Shown: positions 7,585 to 16,361, numbered from the stretch's first letter. The stretch is 64,000 nt of DNA from Streptomyces tauricus (GCF_014650955.1 NZ_BMVY01000001.1:496001-560000), one strand, 5' to 3'. A program made the numbers and translations. The notes: generated from the letters alone by a model not told the origin.

Positions 7585-10545
7585 ATGACGCTCCACCCGC
7601 CCCAGCAGCCCATGACCGGCCACGAGGCCACCGTCCTGGGCCGGGACGACGAGATCGAGCGGATCCTGCGGTGCGTGGCACGCGAGCCCGGCACCCCTCA
7701 GACCCTGCTGCTCCTCGGCGGAGAGGGAACCGGGCGGACGACCGTGCTCCGGCACGTCCGGAAAAGGGCCGCCGCCGACGGCGTACTGGTGCTGTCCGCA
7801 CAGGGCTGGGCCGAGGACCCGGGGCACGCGCACGTCTGTCTGCGCCAGTTGCTGACACCGCAGGTGCGGGGCGAGCTCACCGCCCTGCCCGCCGCGCAGC
7901 AACGCGCCCTGACGGTGCTACCGGGAGCGGACGACGGGGACAGGGCGGAGCTGCACGCGGCGGTCACGGCGCTGCTGGACCGGCTCGCCGCGGCCCGCCC
8001 GGTGCTGGTGTGCGTGGACGACGCCGACCAGTGCGACCGCGCCTTCCTGGAGGCGCTGCTCACCGCGGCCCGGCTGCTGCCCGGCCGCCCGCTGACGGTG
8101 CTGCTCGCCGCACGCCACGAGGCGGACCTGCCCGGCTCGCCGCCCGGCTCCGAGACCCTGCGACTGGGCCCGCTGGGCGACGCCCCGGCCGCCGCGCTCC
8201 TCGACCGGCAGCCGACAGCGCCCACGGGCCGCCGCCGGCTGGAGATCCTGGCCGAGGCCGAGGGCAATCCGCTGGCCCTCGTGGAACTGAGCCGCGGTGT
8301 GCCGGGGCCCACCGGAGCGACGCGGCACCCGCTCACGGAGCACGTCTTCGGCGTACGACTCGACGCGCTCCCCGCACGGACACGCCGGGCCCTGCTGTAC
8401 GCGGCGGCCGCCGGGCCCGGTGAGACCGCCGGCGCCGTCATGGCCGCCCTGGGCACCGGAGACCTGGCGGTGTGGGCGCCGGCGGAGGCCGCCGCTCTGG
8501 TCGCCCTGGTCGAGGACCGGCTCGACTTCCGGCATCCGCTGGCGAGGTCGGCCGCGTATCTGAGGCGTCCGGCCAAAGAGCGGCAGCAGGCACACCGTGA
8601 CCTCGCCAAGATCGCCGTACTGCCTGAGGCCAGGGCCCGTCACCTGGCCGCCACCACCGTGGGACCCAACGCGTTCGTCGCCGCGCTCCTGGGGGACTCC
8701 GCCTGGCGGCGCGGGGACGCCGTGGCGGCCACCACCGCCCTGGAGCAGGCGGCGCGGCTCAGCCCCCAACAGCCGGTACGGGCGCGGCGGCTGGCCGAGG
8801 CGCTGACGGCGGCGCACATGGTGGGCGATCCCGGCTGGGTACGGGAGCTGCACGGACGGCTCCTCCAGGAGTCCGCCGACCCGGAACACGTCTGTGCCGC
8901 GGCAGGTGCCCTGGCCTCCGTCCTCTCCCAGGAGTCCGCCCAGCGCGAGGCCTTCGAGGTACTGGCCGACGCTGCGGAACACTTTCCGGTGATCGACCGC
9001 ACCCACGCGCTCGCACTCGCGGGGCTGGCGGCGGCCATCGCCGACCAGTCCGGGCTGCCGGAGCACACGGCGGCGCTGTCCACCCTGCTCGACCGCGCCC
9101 GGCGGGCCCACGGGTCCGGGCGGTGGCACCCCGCCGCGGCCGGGCCGCTGGTCCGCCTGGACACCCCGCACACGCGGCGGGCACTGGAGGCGCTGGTCAC
9201 CGCGGTGGCCCGGCCGGAGTCCGCCACCGGCTCCCACTCCGGCCTCGGCCGACCGGAGGGCGCGCCGCACACCGCTCTTCCCACCGGCTCGTACGCCTCG
9301 CCCACCGGCTCGTACGCCTCGCCCGGCGGCTCGTACGCCTCGCCCGGCGGCTCGTACGCCTCGCCCGGCGGCTCGTACGCCTCGCCCGGCGGCTCGGACG
9401 CCGCCCAGCCCACCGGCCCGCGCACCCCGCCTGACGCCCCGGACACCTCACCCGCCACCCCGGACGCCCCGGCCGCCCGCGTGGTCCTCGCCGTGGTGGC
9501 CCGGCACGCGGACGAGGCGGACGTGGACCTGGGGCAGTCGCGTACGGCCGACGACCGGTTGCGGTCCGCCCGGGCCTTCGGGCTGCGCGGCTGGTCGGTC
9601 CTCCCGCTCGTCGACACCCTCCTGGCCATCGGGCGGTTCCCGGAGGCCGAAACCGTCATCCAGGACGCCCTGGCCGAGGCCGAGGTGCTGCGCCTGCCCC
9701 GCCTCCAGGCCGATCTGGAGGCACAGGCACTCACCGTCCAGGCGCTGCGCGGAACTCTCACGGAGGCGCCCCGGCTCACCCCCGCCGTCTGGCGTGCCGT
9801 CTGCCTGGACGAGAACCGGGCCACCCACGCCCGACTGCTGCGCGCCCGCGGACTCGCCGCCCTCGCACTCGGGGACGTGGAGGGCTCCTGGCGGCAGCTG
9901 CGTGAACTGTTCACCGCCGACGGAACGCCGCTGCACCCCCACCTGTCCGCGCGGAGCATCGCCGAACTCGCGGTTGCCGCCCAGCGCACCGGCCGGTCCG
10001 CCGAGGTACTGCCGATCCTGGAGCGGGTCCGCGCGGAACAGGGGGAGCGGCCGAGCACCAGGATGACGCTGCTCCTTCACCACGCCGCCGCCATGGTCGG
10101 CCCGGACGACGAGGCCGATGAGCACTTCCAGCTCGCCCTCGTCAACCACGCGGCCGGCCGGTGGCCGTGGGAGCGCGGCCAGGTCCGCTTCGACTACGCC
10201 ATCCGGCTGCGCCGTCGGCGCCGGACCCTGGAGGCGCGCCGCCAGCTGACCACGGTCCTGGAGACCGCCGAACGCCTCGGCGCCGGCGCCCTCGCGGCAG
10301 CCGCGCGGATCGAGCTGCGCGCCAGCGGCGCCGCGCCCGACCCCAAGAGCCCGGGACCGCTGGAGGAACTGACGGCACAGCAGCGGCAGATCGTCCAGTT
10401 CGCCGCGAGCGGTCTGTCGAACCGGGAGATCGGTGAGCGGCTGTTCCTCTCACCGCGCACCGTAGGCTCGCATCTGTACAACGTGTATCCCAAGCTCGGC
10501 GTCAGCAGCCGGCACCAGCTCCGTGACCTGGTACAGGATCGGTGA
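7585..10545 (+). CDS. Large ATP-binding LuxR-family (LAL) transcriptional regulator
   Basis: The 986-residue protein has an N-terminal AAA-type ATPase and a C-terminal LuxR helix-turn-helix (LSNREIGERLFLSPRTVGSHL near the end), the LAL architecture of pathway-specific activators in Streptomyces. The Walker A segment reads GGEGTGRTT (residues 45-53), with Arg51 where Lys is normal. Walker B is VLVCVDDAD. TPR-like helices fill the middle. Residues about 567-601 are five copies of the heptad (T/G)GSYASP, a low-complexity linker seen as a 21-bp tandem repeat in the DNA. An aggag RBS sits upstream of the ATG. It lies directly before the first esterase gene and may control the esterase locus. Confidence 0.9.
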   Translation: MTLHPPQQPMTGHEATVLGRDDEIERILRCVAREPGTPQTLLLLGGEGTGRTTVLRHVRKRAAADGVLVLSAQGWAEDPGHAHVCLRQLLTPQVRGELTALPAAQQRALTVLPGADDGDRAELHAAVTALLDRLAAARPVLVCVDDADQCDRAFLEALLTAARLLPGRPLTVLLAARHEADLPGSPPGSETLRLGPLGDAPAAALLDRQPTAPTGRRRLEILAEAEGNPLALVELSRGVPGPTGATRHPLTEHVFGVRLDALPARTRRALLYAAAAGPGETAGAVMAALGTGDLAVWAPAEAAALVALVEDRLDFRHPLARSAAYLRRPAKERQQAHRDLAKIAVLPEARARHLAATTVGPNAFVAALLGDSAWRRGDAVAATTALEQAARLSPQQPVRARRLAEALTAAHMVGDPGWVRELHGRLLQESADPEHVCAAAGALASVLSQESAQREAFEVLADAAEHFPVIDRTHALALAGLAAAIADQSGLPEHTAALSTLLDRARRAHGSGRWHPAAAGPLVRLDTPHTRRALEALVTAVARPESATGSHSGLGRPEGAPHTALPTGSYASPTGSYASPGGSYASPGGSYASPGGSYASPGGSDAAQPTGPRTPPDAPDTSPATPDAPAARVVLAVVARHADEADVDLGQSRTADDRLRSARAFGLRGWSVLPLVDTLLAIGRFPEAETVIQDALAEAEVLRLPRLQADLEAQALTVQALRGTLTEAPRLTPAVWRAVCLDENRATHARLLRARGLAALALGDVEGSWRQLRELFTADGTPLHPHLSARSIAELAVAAQRTGRSAEVLPILERVRAEQGERPSTRMTLLLHHAAAMVGPDDEADEHFQLALVNHAAGRWPWERGQVRFDYAIRLRRRRRTLEARRQLTTVLETAERLGAGALAAAARIELRASGAAPDPKSPGPLEELTAQQRQIVQFAASGLSNREIGERLFLSPRTVGSHLYNVYPKLGVSSRHQLRDLVQDR
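9283..9387 (+). repeat. 21-bp in-frame tandem repeat inside the LAL regulator
   Basis: Five near-perfect 21-bp copies encode (T/G)GSYASP, followed by a degenerate sixth (GGSDAAQ). The first two copies begin ACC and the rest GGC, so the array grew by duplication after one substitution. The segment joins the TPR-like helices and is probably a flexible linker whose length could vary between strains. Confidence 0.9.
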
Positions 10546-10576
10546 GAGCGGCGCCAGAACGGTCGGAGGAGAGCCC

Positions 10577-11545
10577 ATGAGACCCGGAGAACCGGGTAGG
10601 GCCGTGGTCCTGGACCACATGGTGCAGCGCCTGATCACCGCCTCCGCCGCCCCGCCCTCCCTCGACGACCTCGGCCCGGACACGGCACGGCGGGCCCTGC
10701 GGGAGGCCCAGCCCGCCCGGTTCGAGGACTTCGACGTGGACGCGGTCTTCCGCGTGGCACCGGTCGGCCCGTCCGGACTGCTCGGCTTCTGGACCGTCCG
10801 CCCGGCCGGGGTGTCCGGCCCGCTGCCTGCCCTCCTGTATCTGCACGGCGGCCGGTGGGCGCTCGGCGACGCACAGACCCACGCCCGTCTCATCAGCGAA
10901 CTCGTCACCGGTACGGGGATGTGCGCCGTCGTCCCGGAGTACAGCCGCGCCCCCGAGGTCCGCTACCCGGTGGCCCTGGAGGAGTGCTACTCCCTGTTGA
11001 CCTGGGCGGTCTCGCAGGCCGACGAACTCGCGCTGGATCCCGACCGGCTGGCGGTGGCGGGTGACTGCGCCGGGGCCACGCTCGCCGCTGCCGTGACCAT
11101 GCTGGCGAAGAACCGGAACGGTCCGCGGATCGTTGCGCAACTTCTCTACTACCCGCTCACCGACGGCGACTGCGACAGCGCCTCACAACGGCAGTTCGCC
11201 ACCGGCTACCTCCTCACACGCCAGGCGCTGCGCGCCTACTGGGCGCGGTACGTCGCCGACCCCGCCCGGCGGGCCGAACCCACCGCGGCACCACTGCGGG
11301 CGCGCCCGGAGGAGCTGGCGGGGCTGCCACCCGCCCTGGTCGTCACCGCCGAGGCCGACGTCGCCCGCGACGAGGGAGAGCAGTACGCGCGCCGGCTGTC
11401 CGAGGCCGGGGTCGAGGCGGAGTCCCTGCGGTTCCTCGGGACGATCCACGACTTCGTGGCGCTGCACGCCCTGGCCGACAGCGAGCCCACCCGGGCGGCG
11501 ATCCGGACCGGATGTGCCTTCCTGCGTGCCCGTTCGAGCAGCTGA
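10577..11545 (+). CDS. HSL-type (hydrolase_3) esterase with Cys at the nucleophile position
   Basis: This is a 322-residue alpha/beta hydrolase of the hormone-sensitive-lipase group. The oxyanion motif HGG is present but reads HGGRW, not HGGGW. The nucleophile elbow reads GDCAGA, so residue 164 is Cys (TGC, 11066-11068) where the paralogue at 16362 has Ser164 in GDSVGG. The acid (EADVARDEGE) and base (TIHDFV) regions are kept. The ATG at 10577 follows a strong GGAGGAG RBS. It may be a thiol-type or weak esterase, or a non-catalytic ligand-binding protein. It is 31 bp after the LAL regulator and so may be co-transcribed with it. Confidence 0.88.
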   Translation: MRPGEPGRAVVLDHMVQRLITASAAPPSLDDLGPDTARRALREAQPARFEDFDVDAVFRVAPVGPSGLLGFWTVRPAGVSGPLPALLYLHGGRWALGDAQTHARLISELVTGTGMCAVVPEYSRAPEVRYPVALEECYSLLTWAVSQADELALDPDRLAVAGDCAGATLAAAVTMLAKNRNGPRIVAQLLYYPLTDGDCDSASQRQFATGYLLTRQALRAYWARYVADPARRAEPTAAPLRARPEELAGLPPALVVTAEADVARDEGEQYARRLSEAGVEAESLRFLGTIHDFVALHALADSEPTRAAIRTGCAFLRARSSS

Positions 11546-11607
11546 ACAGCGAGAACAGTGCGAACAGCGAGAACAGCGAGAACAGCGAGAACAGCGAGAA
11601 CAGTGCG
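11545..11607. repeat. 9-bp tandem repeat (gaacagcga unit) after the esterase stop
   Basis: About seven head-to-tail copies of a 9-bp unit, some with one substitution (gaacagtgc), begin at the esterase stop codon and fill the start of the gap before the AraC-type gene. It is non-coding in the supported frames. It could be a slippage product or a repeated operator for one of the adjacent regulators. Confidence 0.85.
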
Positions 11608-11693
11608 CACCGCGCGACGGCCGCAGAGCAGCCGGTCGCAGAGCAGTCGGCCGACTGATGCGTCGACCGGCACCGCCGCGACATGCTGGCGGT

Positions 11694-12722
11694 ATGCCAA
11701 CCGCGATCGACTCCCACGAGGAGAGACGCCTGCGCCCGGCCGTACCGGCGAGTGGGCGCGGCACCGTGCTGACCACCCGCTCGGTCGCGCCGAGCGAGAG
11801 CCTGGACTACTGGCACGACGTCGTGCTCGACACCCTGGTGGGGATGGACATCACCACCGAGGGCCGCACCTACGACGCCGCCATGCGGACGGACCGTCTG
11901 GGAAACCTGCAGATCACCACGGTGGAGTGCGACCCCGGCCAGGTCCACCGGACGCCGCGTGCCATCGCACACGGCGACGGACGCCAGGTCTTCGTGGCCG
12001 TTCAGGGCGCCGGCCGGGCCCAGGTCGAACAGGACGGCCGCACCACCGAACTGCGCACCGGCGACATCGGGTTCTTCGAGACCGTCCGCCCCTTCCGGAC
12101 CGTCTACCCGGAGCGCTTCCGGATGAAGATCTTCGCGGTCCCGCGCGCGCTGCTGCAACTCCCCGACGCCGGCCTGCGGCAGCTCACCGGCCGCTCGATA
12201 CGCCCGACCGGTGGGCTCCCCGCCCTGCTCGCGCCGACGCTGGACCGGCTGGCGGACACCTCCGCGTCGTACGCGGCGCCGACGGCCGACCGGCTGGCCG
12301 AGAGCGTCATCGACCTGATGGCGGCGACCGCGGCGGACCAGTTGGGGGCGGATCCCGCCGAACTGCCGGGCGCGGACGGCGTCCTGCTGCTGCGCATCCG
12401 TACGTACATCCGCTGGCACCTGTCGGACCCCGGACTGACCCCGGCCGTCATCGCCGAGGCGCACGGCATCTCGGTGCGCTGTCTGCACCGGCTGTTCGAG
12501 GCCGAGGACAGCACCGTGTGCCGGTGGATCCGCGAGCAGCGACTGGAGGAGTGCCGCAAGGAGCTCGCCGCCCGGCCGCCCGGCTCCGTCACCCTGGGCC
12601 AGGTCGCCCGGCGCTGGGGGTTCACCGGCCCGGCCGGACTCGCCAAGGCCTTCCGCAACTCCTTCGGACTGTCACCGACGGACTGGCGGGACCGGGTATG
12701 GGCGGGAGCGGCGTCGTGCTGA
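11694..12722 (+). CDS. AraC-family regulator with AraC-binding-like (cupin) N-terminal domain
   Basis: The protein has 342 residues. An N-terminal cupin-like sensing domain (VLTTRSVAPSESLDYWHD to about residue 180) is followed by a C-terminal AraC double helix-turn-helix (VIAEAHGISVRCLHRLFEAE, then VARRWGFTGPAGLAKAFR and the signature FGLSPTDWR). The ATG at 11694 has no clear RBS; an ATG at 11658 or a GTG at 11766 are alternatives. It is the first of two tandem AraC-type genes, and its stop overlaps the start of the second. The pair sits between two related esterase genes and probably regulates the locus. Confidence 0.88.
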   Translation: MPTAIDSHEERRLRPAVPASGRGTVLTTRSVAPSESLDYWHDVVLDTLVGMDITTEGRTYDAAMRTDRLGNLQITTVECDPGQVHRTPRAIAHGDGRQVFVAVQGAGRAQVEQDGRTTELRTGDIGFFETVRPFRTVYPERFRMKIFAVPRALLQLPDAGLRQLTGRSIRPTGGLPALLAPTLDRLADTSASYAAPTADRLAESVIDLMAATAADQLGADPAELPGADGVLLLRIRTYIRWHLSDPGLTPAVIAEAHGISVRCLHRLFEAEDSTVCRWIREQRLEECRKELAARPPGSVTLGQVARRWGFTGPAGLAKAFRNSFGLSPTDWRDRVWAGAASC

Positions 12723-13687
12723 CCGGCCACGCCCCCTGGGCGTCCTGCTCCACCCGGGACCTGGTGCCCGGCGACCGGCTCCCCTCCTGGCAGCGCGCCC
12801 TCTCGCGGACCTTCGTGGACGTCGAGGTCACCGTGGAGCAGGACCGTCCGTGGAACGGCGAACTGACCGCCGAGCGACTCGGCGTGCTCCAGATCGCCAC
12901 CCAGGAGTTCGGCCCCGGAACCGTGCTGCGCGGGGCCCGCTCGGTGGCCGCCGACCCACGGACCCACCTCCTGGTCCGCCGCCAGCTGGAAGGCACCGCC
13001 CGACTGCTCCAGGACGGCCGCACCGCCGAACTCCACCCCGGCGACCTGGCCTTCCTCGACGCCCGGCGGCCCTTTCGGATCGTGCTCCCCGAGCGGCAGC
13101 GGGCGCGGATCCTCATGGTGCCCCGGGCCCTGCTGCGCCTGGAGGAACGGCAACTGCCCGCCCTCACGGCCACAGTGGTGGACGAGAGGGCGGAGGGCGC
13201 GGCCGGCCTGCTGCTGCCGCTGCTCGACGGACTCGTCGACGAGGTCGCCCGGGCCGGCCCCGCCCGGCGTGAGCAACTCGCCCGTACCGTTGTGGACATC
13301 CTGGCGACCGTGGCCCTCGAACAGTCCGGCCGACCGCCCGAACCGGCGGACCTGTGGGAACGGATCACGGAGTCCGTACGCGCCCGGCTGGGCGAACCTG
13401 GTCTCGGCCCCCAGACCATCGCCGACCGGCACGGCATCTCGCTGCGCTATCTCCACCAGCTCTTCCAGCGCCACGACACCACCGTGGGCGCCTGGGTACG
13501 CACCCGGCGACTGGAAGCGGCCCACGAGGAACTCGTCCACCCCGCGACGGCCCACCGTTCCGTGGCCGCGGTGGCCGCGCATTGGGGGTTCACCAGCCCT
13601 TCCCACTTCAGCCGGGCGTTCCGCGACATGTACGGGATGTCACCGGCGCAGTGGCGCAGGGCGGCGGGCACGGCCCGGGCGCACTGA
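12716..13687 (+). CDS. AraC-family regulator, tandem partner
   Basis: The 323-residue protein has the same layout as its neighbour: a cupin-like N-terminal domain (VLQIATQEFGPGTVLRG, ELHPGDLAFLDARRPF) and a C-terminal AraC DNA-binding domain (IADRHGISLRYLHQLFQRHD, HWGFTSPSHFSRAFRDMYG, MSPAQWR). I take the GTG at 12716, 7 bp after GGGAG, which overlaps the upstream stop and implies translational coupling; an ATG at 12698 is also possible. Two adjacent regulators of the same fold suggest either heterodimers or duplication followed by divergence. The effector is unknown. Confidence 0.87.
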   Translation: MLTGHAPWASCSTRDLVPGDRLPSWQRALSRTFVDVEVTVEQDRPWNGELTAERLGVLQIATQEFGPGTVLRGARSVAADPRTHLLVRRQLEGTARLLQDGRTAELHPGDLAFLDARRPFRIVLPERQRARILMVPRALLRLEERQLPALTATVVDERAEGAAGLLLPLLDGLVDEVARAGPARREQLARTVVDILATVALEQSGRPPEPADLWERITESVRARLGEPGLGPQTIADRHGISLRYLHQLFQRHDTTVGAWVRTRRLEAAHEELVHPATAHRSVAAVAAHWGFTSPSHFSRAFRDMYGMSPAQWRRAAGTARAH

Positions 13688-13728
13688 CCCCGCGTACGAG
13701 CTTTACGCTTTCCGGTCGACGGCCGGAT

Positions 13729-13777
13729 CGAACCGACTGTCCGAACGGACTGTCTGAACGGACTGTCCGAACCGACG
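13729..13777. repeat. 13-bp imperfect tandem repeat upstream of the DUF5709 gene
   Basis: Three to four copies of a 13-bp unit (gaacggactgtct and variants such as gaaccgactgtcc) lie 40-85 bp before the DUF5709 start, where a promoter would be expected. The unit resembles a repeated operator half-site, but no palindrome is evident. Confidence 0.7.
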
Positions 13778-13813
13778 GCCCGGACCGACGGGCCGCACAA
13801 CGATGGAGCGCAC

Positions 13814-14278
13814 ATGAGTGACGAGGCGATGGGTGACGACGTCTACCAGCCGGACGGTTCGGAGGTGCAGGACGACGCGGGTCTGCTGGACGCCTCGGAC
13901 ACCCTGGACTACCGGGCCGGCGAGGAGGCCCTGGACGAGGGCTACTCGCCGCCGGAGCGGCCCTGGGGCGTGGAGCACACGGGCGTGACGGCGGCGGAGG
14001 CGTTGCGCGGGGAGACCCTGGACGAGCGTCTGGCTGAAGAAGTACCGGACATCGGTGTGCCGGAGGGCGACGACCTCGGCGACAGCCCCGACACGGACGG
14101 CGAACTCCTCGACGAGGAGGTCGGCGACACCCGCGCCGGCCGGCTCCTCGCGCCGGACGAGGGGACGCACGAGGTCACCGAGTCCGACCTGTTCGCCTCC
14201 GACCGCGGCCTGGACGGCGCCGGGGCCTCGGCGGAGGAGGCCGCGATGCACGTGATCCCCGAGGCCGACGGCTTCTGA
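13814..14278 (+). CDS. DUF5709 family acidic protein
   Basis: This is a 154-residue, strongly acidic protein whose sequence (DDAGLLDASDTLDYRAGEEALDEGYSPPERPWG, shown here only as a description of residues 18-50) contains the DUF5709 signature YSPPERPWG. The family is widespread in Streptomyces and has no known function. It is rich in Asp and Glu, has no hydrophobic segment, and is likely disordered and cytoplasmic. A GGAG RBS lies 6 bp before the ATG. It is preceded by 13-bp repeats and convergent with the MFS gene. Confidence 0.85.
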   Translation: MSDEAMGDDVYQPDGSEVQDDAGLLDASDTLDYRAGEEALDEGYSPPERPWGVEHTGVTAAEALRGETLDERLAEEVPDIGVPEGDDLGDSPDTDGELLDEEVGDTRAGRLLAPDEGTHEVTESDLFASDRGLDGAGASAEEAAMHVIPEADGF

Positions 14279-14299
14279 CCTTCCCGCCTTCGGGGATCA

Positions 14300-14369
14300 G
14301 GGCCTTTCGTGGATCAGGGGCCCTCAGGCATTAGGCCCCTCGGGCGTCAGGGCCCCTCGGGCATCAGGG
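14300..14369. repeat. 16-17 bp tandem repeat between convergent genes
   Basis: About four degenerate copies of a 16-17 bp unit (ggcccctcgggcgtcag and variants) fill the space between the convergent DUF5709 and MFS genes and run into the last codons of the MFS gene. It may act in termination, but no clear long stem is visible. Confidence 0.7.
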
Positions 14370-15980
14370 CCGTATCGGCGGTCCGCCCGAGGTGTCGAAG
14401 GCGTGTGTCACCTCGGGCGTGCTGCCCGGGGTGAGCAACGCCCGGGCCTCCTCCTCGAAGCGGCGGTCGGTGGCCGTCAGCCGGACGTGGTGCTGGTCCA
14501 GGTGCTCGGCCCAGGAGGAGACCAGGTAGTTCTCGACGAAGCGCTCCGGGGCGTGGCCGTCCTGGTAGAGACCCCAGGACAGGGCTCCGGTACGGCGCCG
14601 GGAACGGGCCACCCGGTGCATCCGCTCCGTGAACTCGCCCCAGTGCTCCGCCGGGACCCGGTACACGACGGAGACCAGGACCGGGCCCACCGGGCCGTCG
14701 GACTCCTCCGGCGCGAACACCAGGGGAGGGGCCGGCCAGTGGTCGGACGGCGTGGGGTTGATGCCTTCGGCGTCCCGCAGCGGCCACCGCCGTACGGTGG
14801 CCGCGCTCAGCAGCATCACGGCGCCGGCGATCAGCAGACAGGCGCTCAGCCCGAGCCAGTCGGCCACCGTGCCCCACAGGGGTGCGGCCAGTGCCTGTCC
14901 GCCCTGGAAGACCAGGAGGTAGACGGAGAGGCCGCGGGCCCTGACCCAGCCGGGGAGCCGGGTCTGCACGGCCGCGTTGAGCGTCGACAGGACGGCGATC
15001 CAGGCGAGGCCCGCGGGCAGCAGGGCGAGCGCCACCACCCACGGGGTGTGGACCGTGGCCAGCACCGCGAGCACTCCGGCGAACATCAGGGCGCCGGCCG
15101 TGAGGGTGCCGTTGGCGCCCAGCACGCGATGGGCGCGGGGCAGCAGGAAGGCTCCGCCCACCGCACCGACGCCCACCGCCGCGAGGAGCAGTCCGTAACC
15201 GCCTGAGCCGAGGCCGAGGGAGCGGCTCGCGGTCAGCGGCAGCAGGGCCCACAGGGCGGCGCCGCCGGGGATGAACAGCAGCGTGCGCAGCAGGACCCGG
15301 CGGACGCCGGGCGCGTTCCAGACGTAGCGGCGGCCCGCGTGCAGGGCGGCCAGCAGCCCTTCGTTCGTGGCGGGCGGCGCGCTCGCCGCGGCGGGGCGCC
15401 GCCACAGCAGCAGGACGGCCGCGATGCCCAGATAGGACGCGGCGTTGAAGGCGAAGACCCAGCCGGCGCCCGCCGCGGCGACCACCGCCCCGCCGAGCGC
15501 AGGGCCGACGGCACGGGCCAGGTTCATGTTCACCGCGCCGAGCGCCGCCGCCTGACCGAGCCGCTTCCGCTCCACCAGTTCGGGCTGGATCGCCTGCCAG
15601 GCCGGGCCCATCAGCGCGGTGCCGCAGCCCAGCAGGAACGTCAGGAGCAGCAGGACCGTCGGCGTCAGGGCGTCCAGGAACGCGAGTACGGCCAGCGCCC
15701 CGGACACCGCCAGCATCGCGAACTGGGCGGTCACCAGCACCACACGCCGGTCGAACCGGTCGGCGATCACCCCGGAGGGCAGCGCCAGCAGGACGACGGG
15801 CAGGCTGGCGGCCGTCTGCACCAGCGTCATCAGCGCGGCACTGTCCCCGACGAGGAGCCACTGGGCGCCGACCGTCTGCATCCAGGTGCCGATGTTGGAG
15901 ACCAGTTGGGCGATCCACAGCGCCCGGAAGACACGTGCCGCGAGCGGCGCCCAGGGGGAGTCGGTGGTGGCGCTCTTCAT
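14364..15980 (-). CDS. MFS transporter (MFS_3, EntS-like) with C-terminal ABM-like domain
   Basis: The protein has 538 residues. The first 400 carry about 11-12 membrane helices and the MFS loop signature (GVIADRFDRRVVLV), as in the EntS-like/transmembrane secretion effector group, which exports siderophores or drugs. After the last helix (CLLIAGAVMLLSAATV) comes a soluble domain of about 110 residues (VLVSVVYRVPAEHWGEFTERM, GALSWGLYQDGHAPERFVENY) resembling a dimeric alpha-beta barrel monooxygenase fold; this tail is usual for the group. The ATG follows a GGGAGC RBS. The gene is transcribed opposite to the esterase at 16362, so the repeat-rich gap 15981-16361 holds both promoters. The substrate is unknown. 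Confidence 0.9.
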   Translation of the reverse strand: MKSATTDSPWAPLAARVFRALWIAQLVSNIGTWMQTVGAQWLLVGDSAALMTLVQTAASLPVVLLALPSGVIADRFDRRVVLVTAQFAMLAVSGALAVLAFLDALTPTVLLLLTFLLGCGTALMGPAWQAIQPELVERKRLGQAAALGAVNMNLARAVGPALGGAVVAAAGAGWVFAFNAASYLGIAAVLLLWRRPAAASAPPATNEGLLAALHAGRRYVWNAPGVRRVLLRTLLFIPGGAALWALLPLTASRSLGLGSGGYGLLLAAVGVGAVGGAFLLPRAHRVLGANGTLTAGALMFAGVLAVLATVHTPWVVALALLPAGLAWIAVLSTLNAAVQTRLPGWVRARGLSVYLLVFQGGQALAAPLWGTVADWLGLSACLLIAGAVMLLSAATVRRWPLRDAEGINPTPSDHWPAPPLVFAPEESDGPVGPVLVSVVYRVPAEHWGEFTERMHRVARSRRRTGALSWGLYQDGHAPERFVENYLVSSWAEHLDQHHVRLTATDRRFEEEARALLTPGSTPEVTHAFDTSGGPPIRP

Positions 15981-16082
15981 GATGCTCCCGAGTGGGTCCG
16001 GGCGGGGCCGTCGCCCGCCGAGCCGTCACGGTAGGTCCGGCCCCGGCCGCGGTGTGTCCCGTGCGCGCACTGACATCGGCCC

Positions 16083-16147
16083 CGCAGCGCACCGGCCCGC
16101 AGCGCACCGACTCGGCAGCGCATCGACTCGGCAGCGCACCGATCCCG
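16083..16147. repeat. 15-16 bp direct repeats (gcagcgcaccg core) between divergent MFS and esterase genes
   Basis: Four head-to-tail copies of a unit with the core gcagcgcaccg (16084, 16099, 16115, 16131, the third reading gcagcgcatcg) lie in the divergent promoter region. A further copy is at 16221. Repeats placed here are good candidates for binding sites of one of the nearby AraC or LAL regulators. The spacing of 15-16 bp is about one and a half helical turns. Confidence 0.8.
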
Positions 16148-16361
16148 TGATGCGCTGACTCCGCGATGCGCCACGGCCGTACGCGCGTACCGAGGCCGTA
16201 CGTGGGCTGCTGGGACGACCGCAGCGCACCGCGGGCGTACGTGCGCTGCGGGGCCGGTGCCAGTGCGCTCGGGGACAACTGTCCGGCGCGCCGGACTCCT
16301 ACGGTGGGCCTCAAGGGCGCCGGACCGACCGGGGTGCCCCGCTCAGTCCCAGGAGATGCAC

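Noticed and set aside
12104..13606. Minus-strand frame of 500 codons over the AraC genes
   Set aside because: It is antisense to two complete AraC-type regulators with intact HTH motifs; no start signal and no recognisable protein.
13729..16147. Tandem repeats as a possible CRISPR array
   Set aside because: Units of 9-17 bp follow each other without unique spacers, so this is not a CRISPR array. No Cas gene is present.
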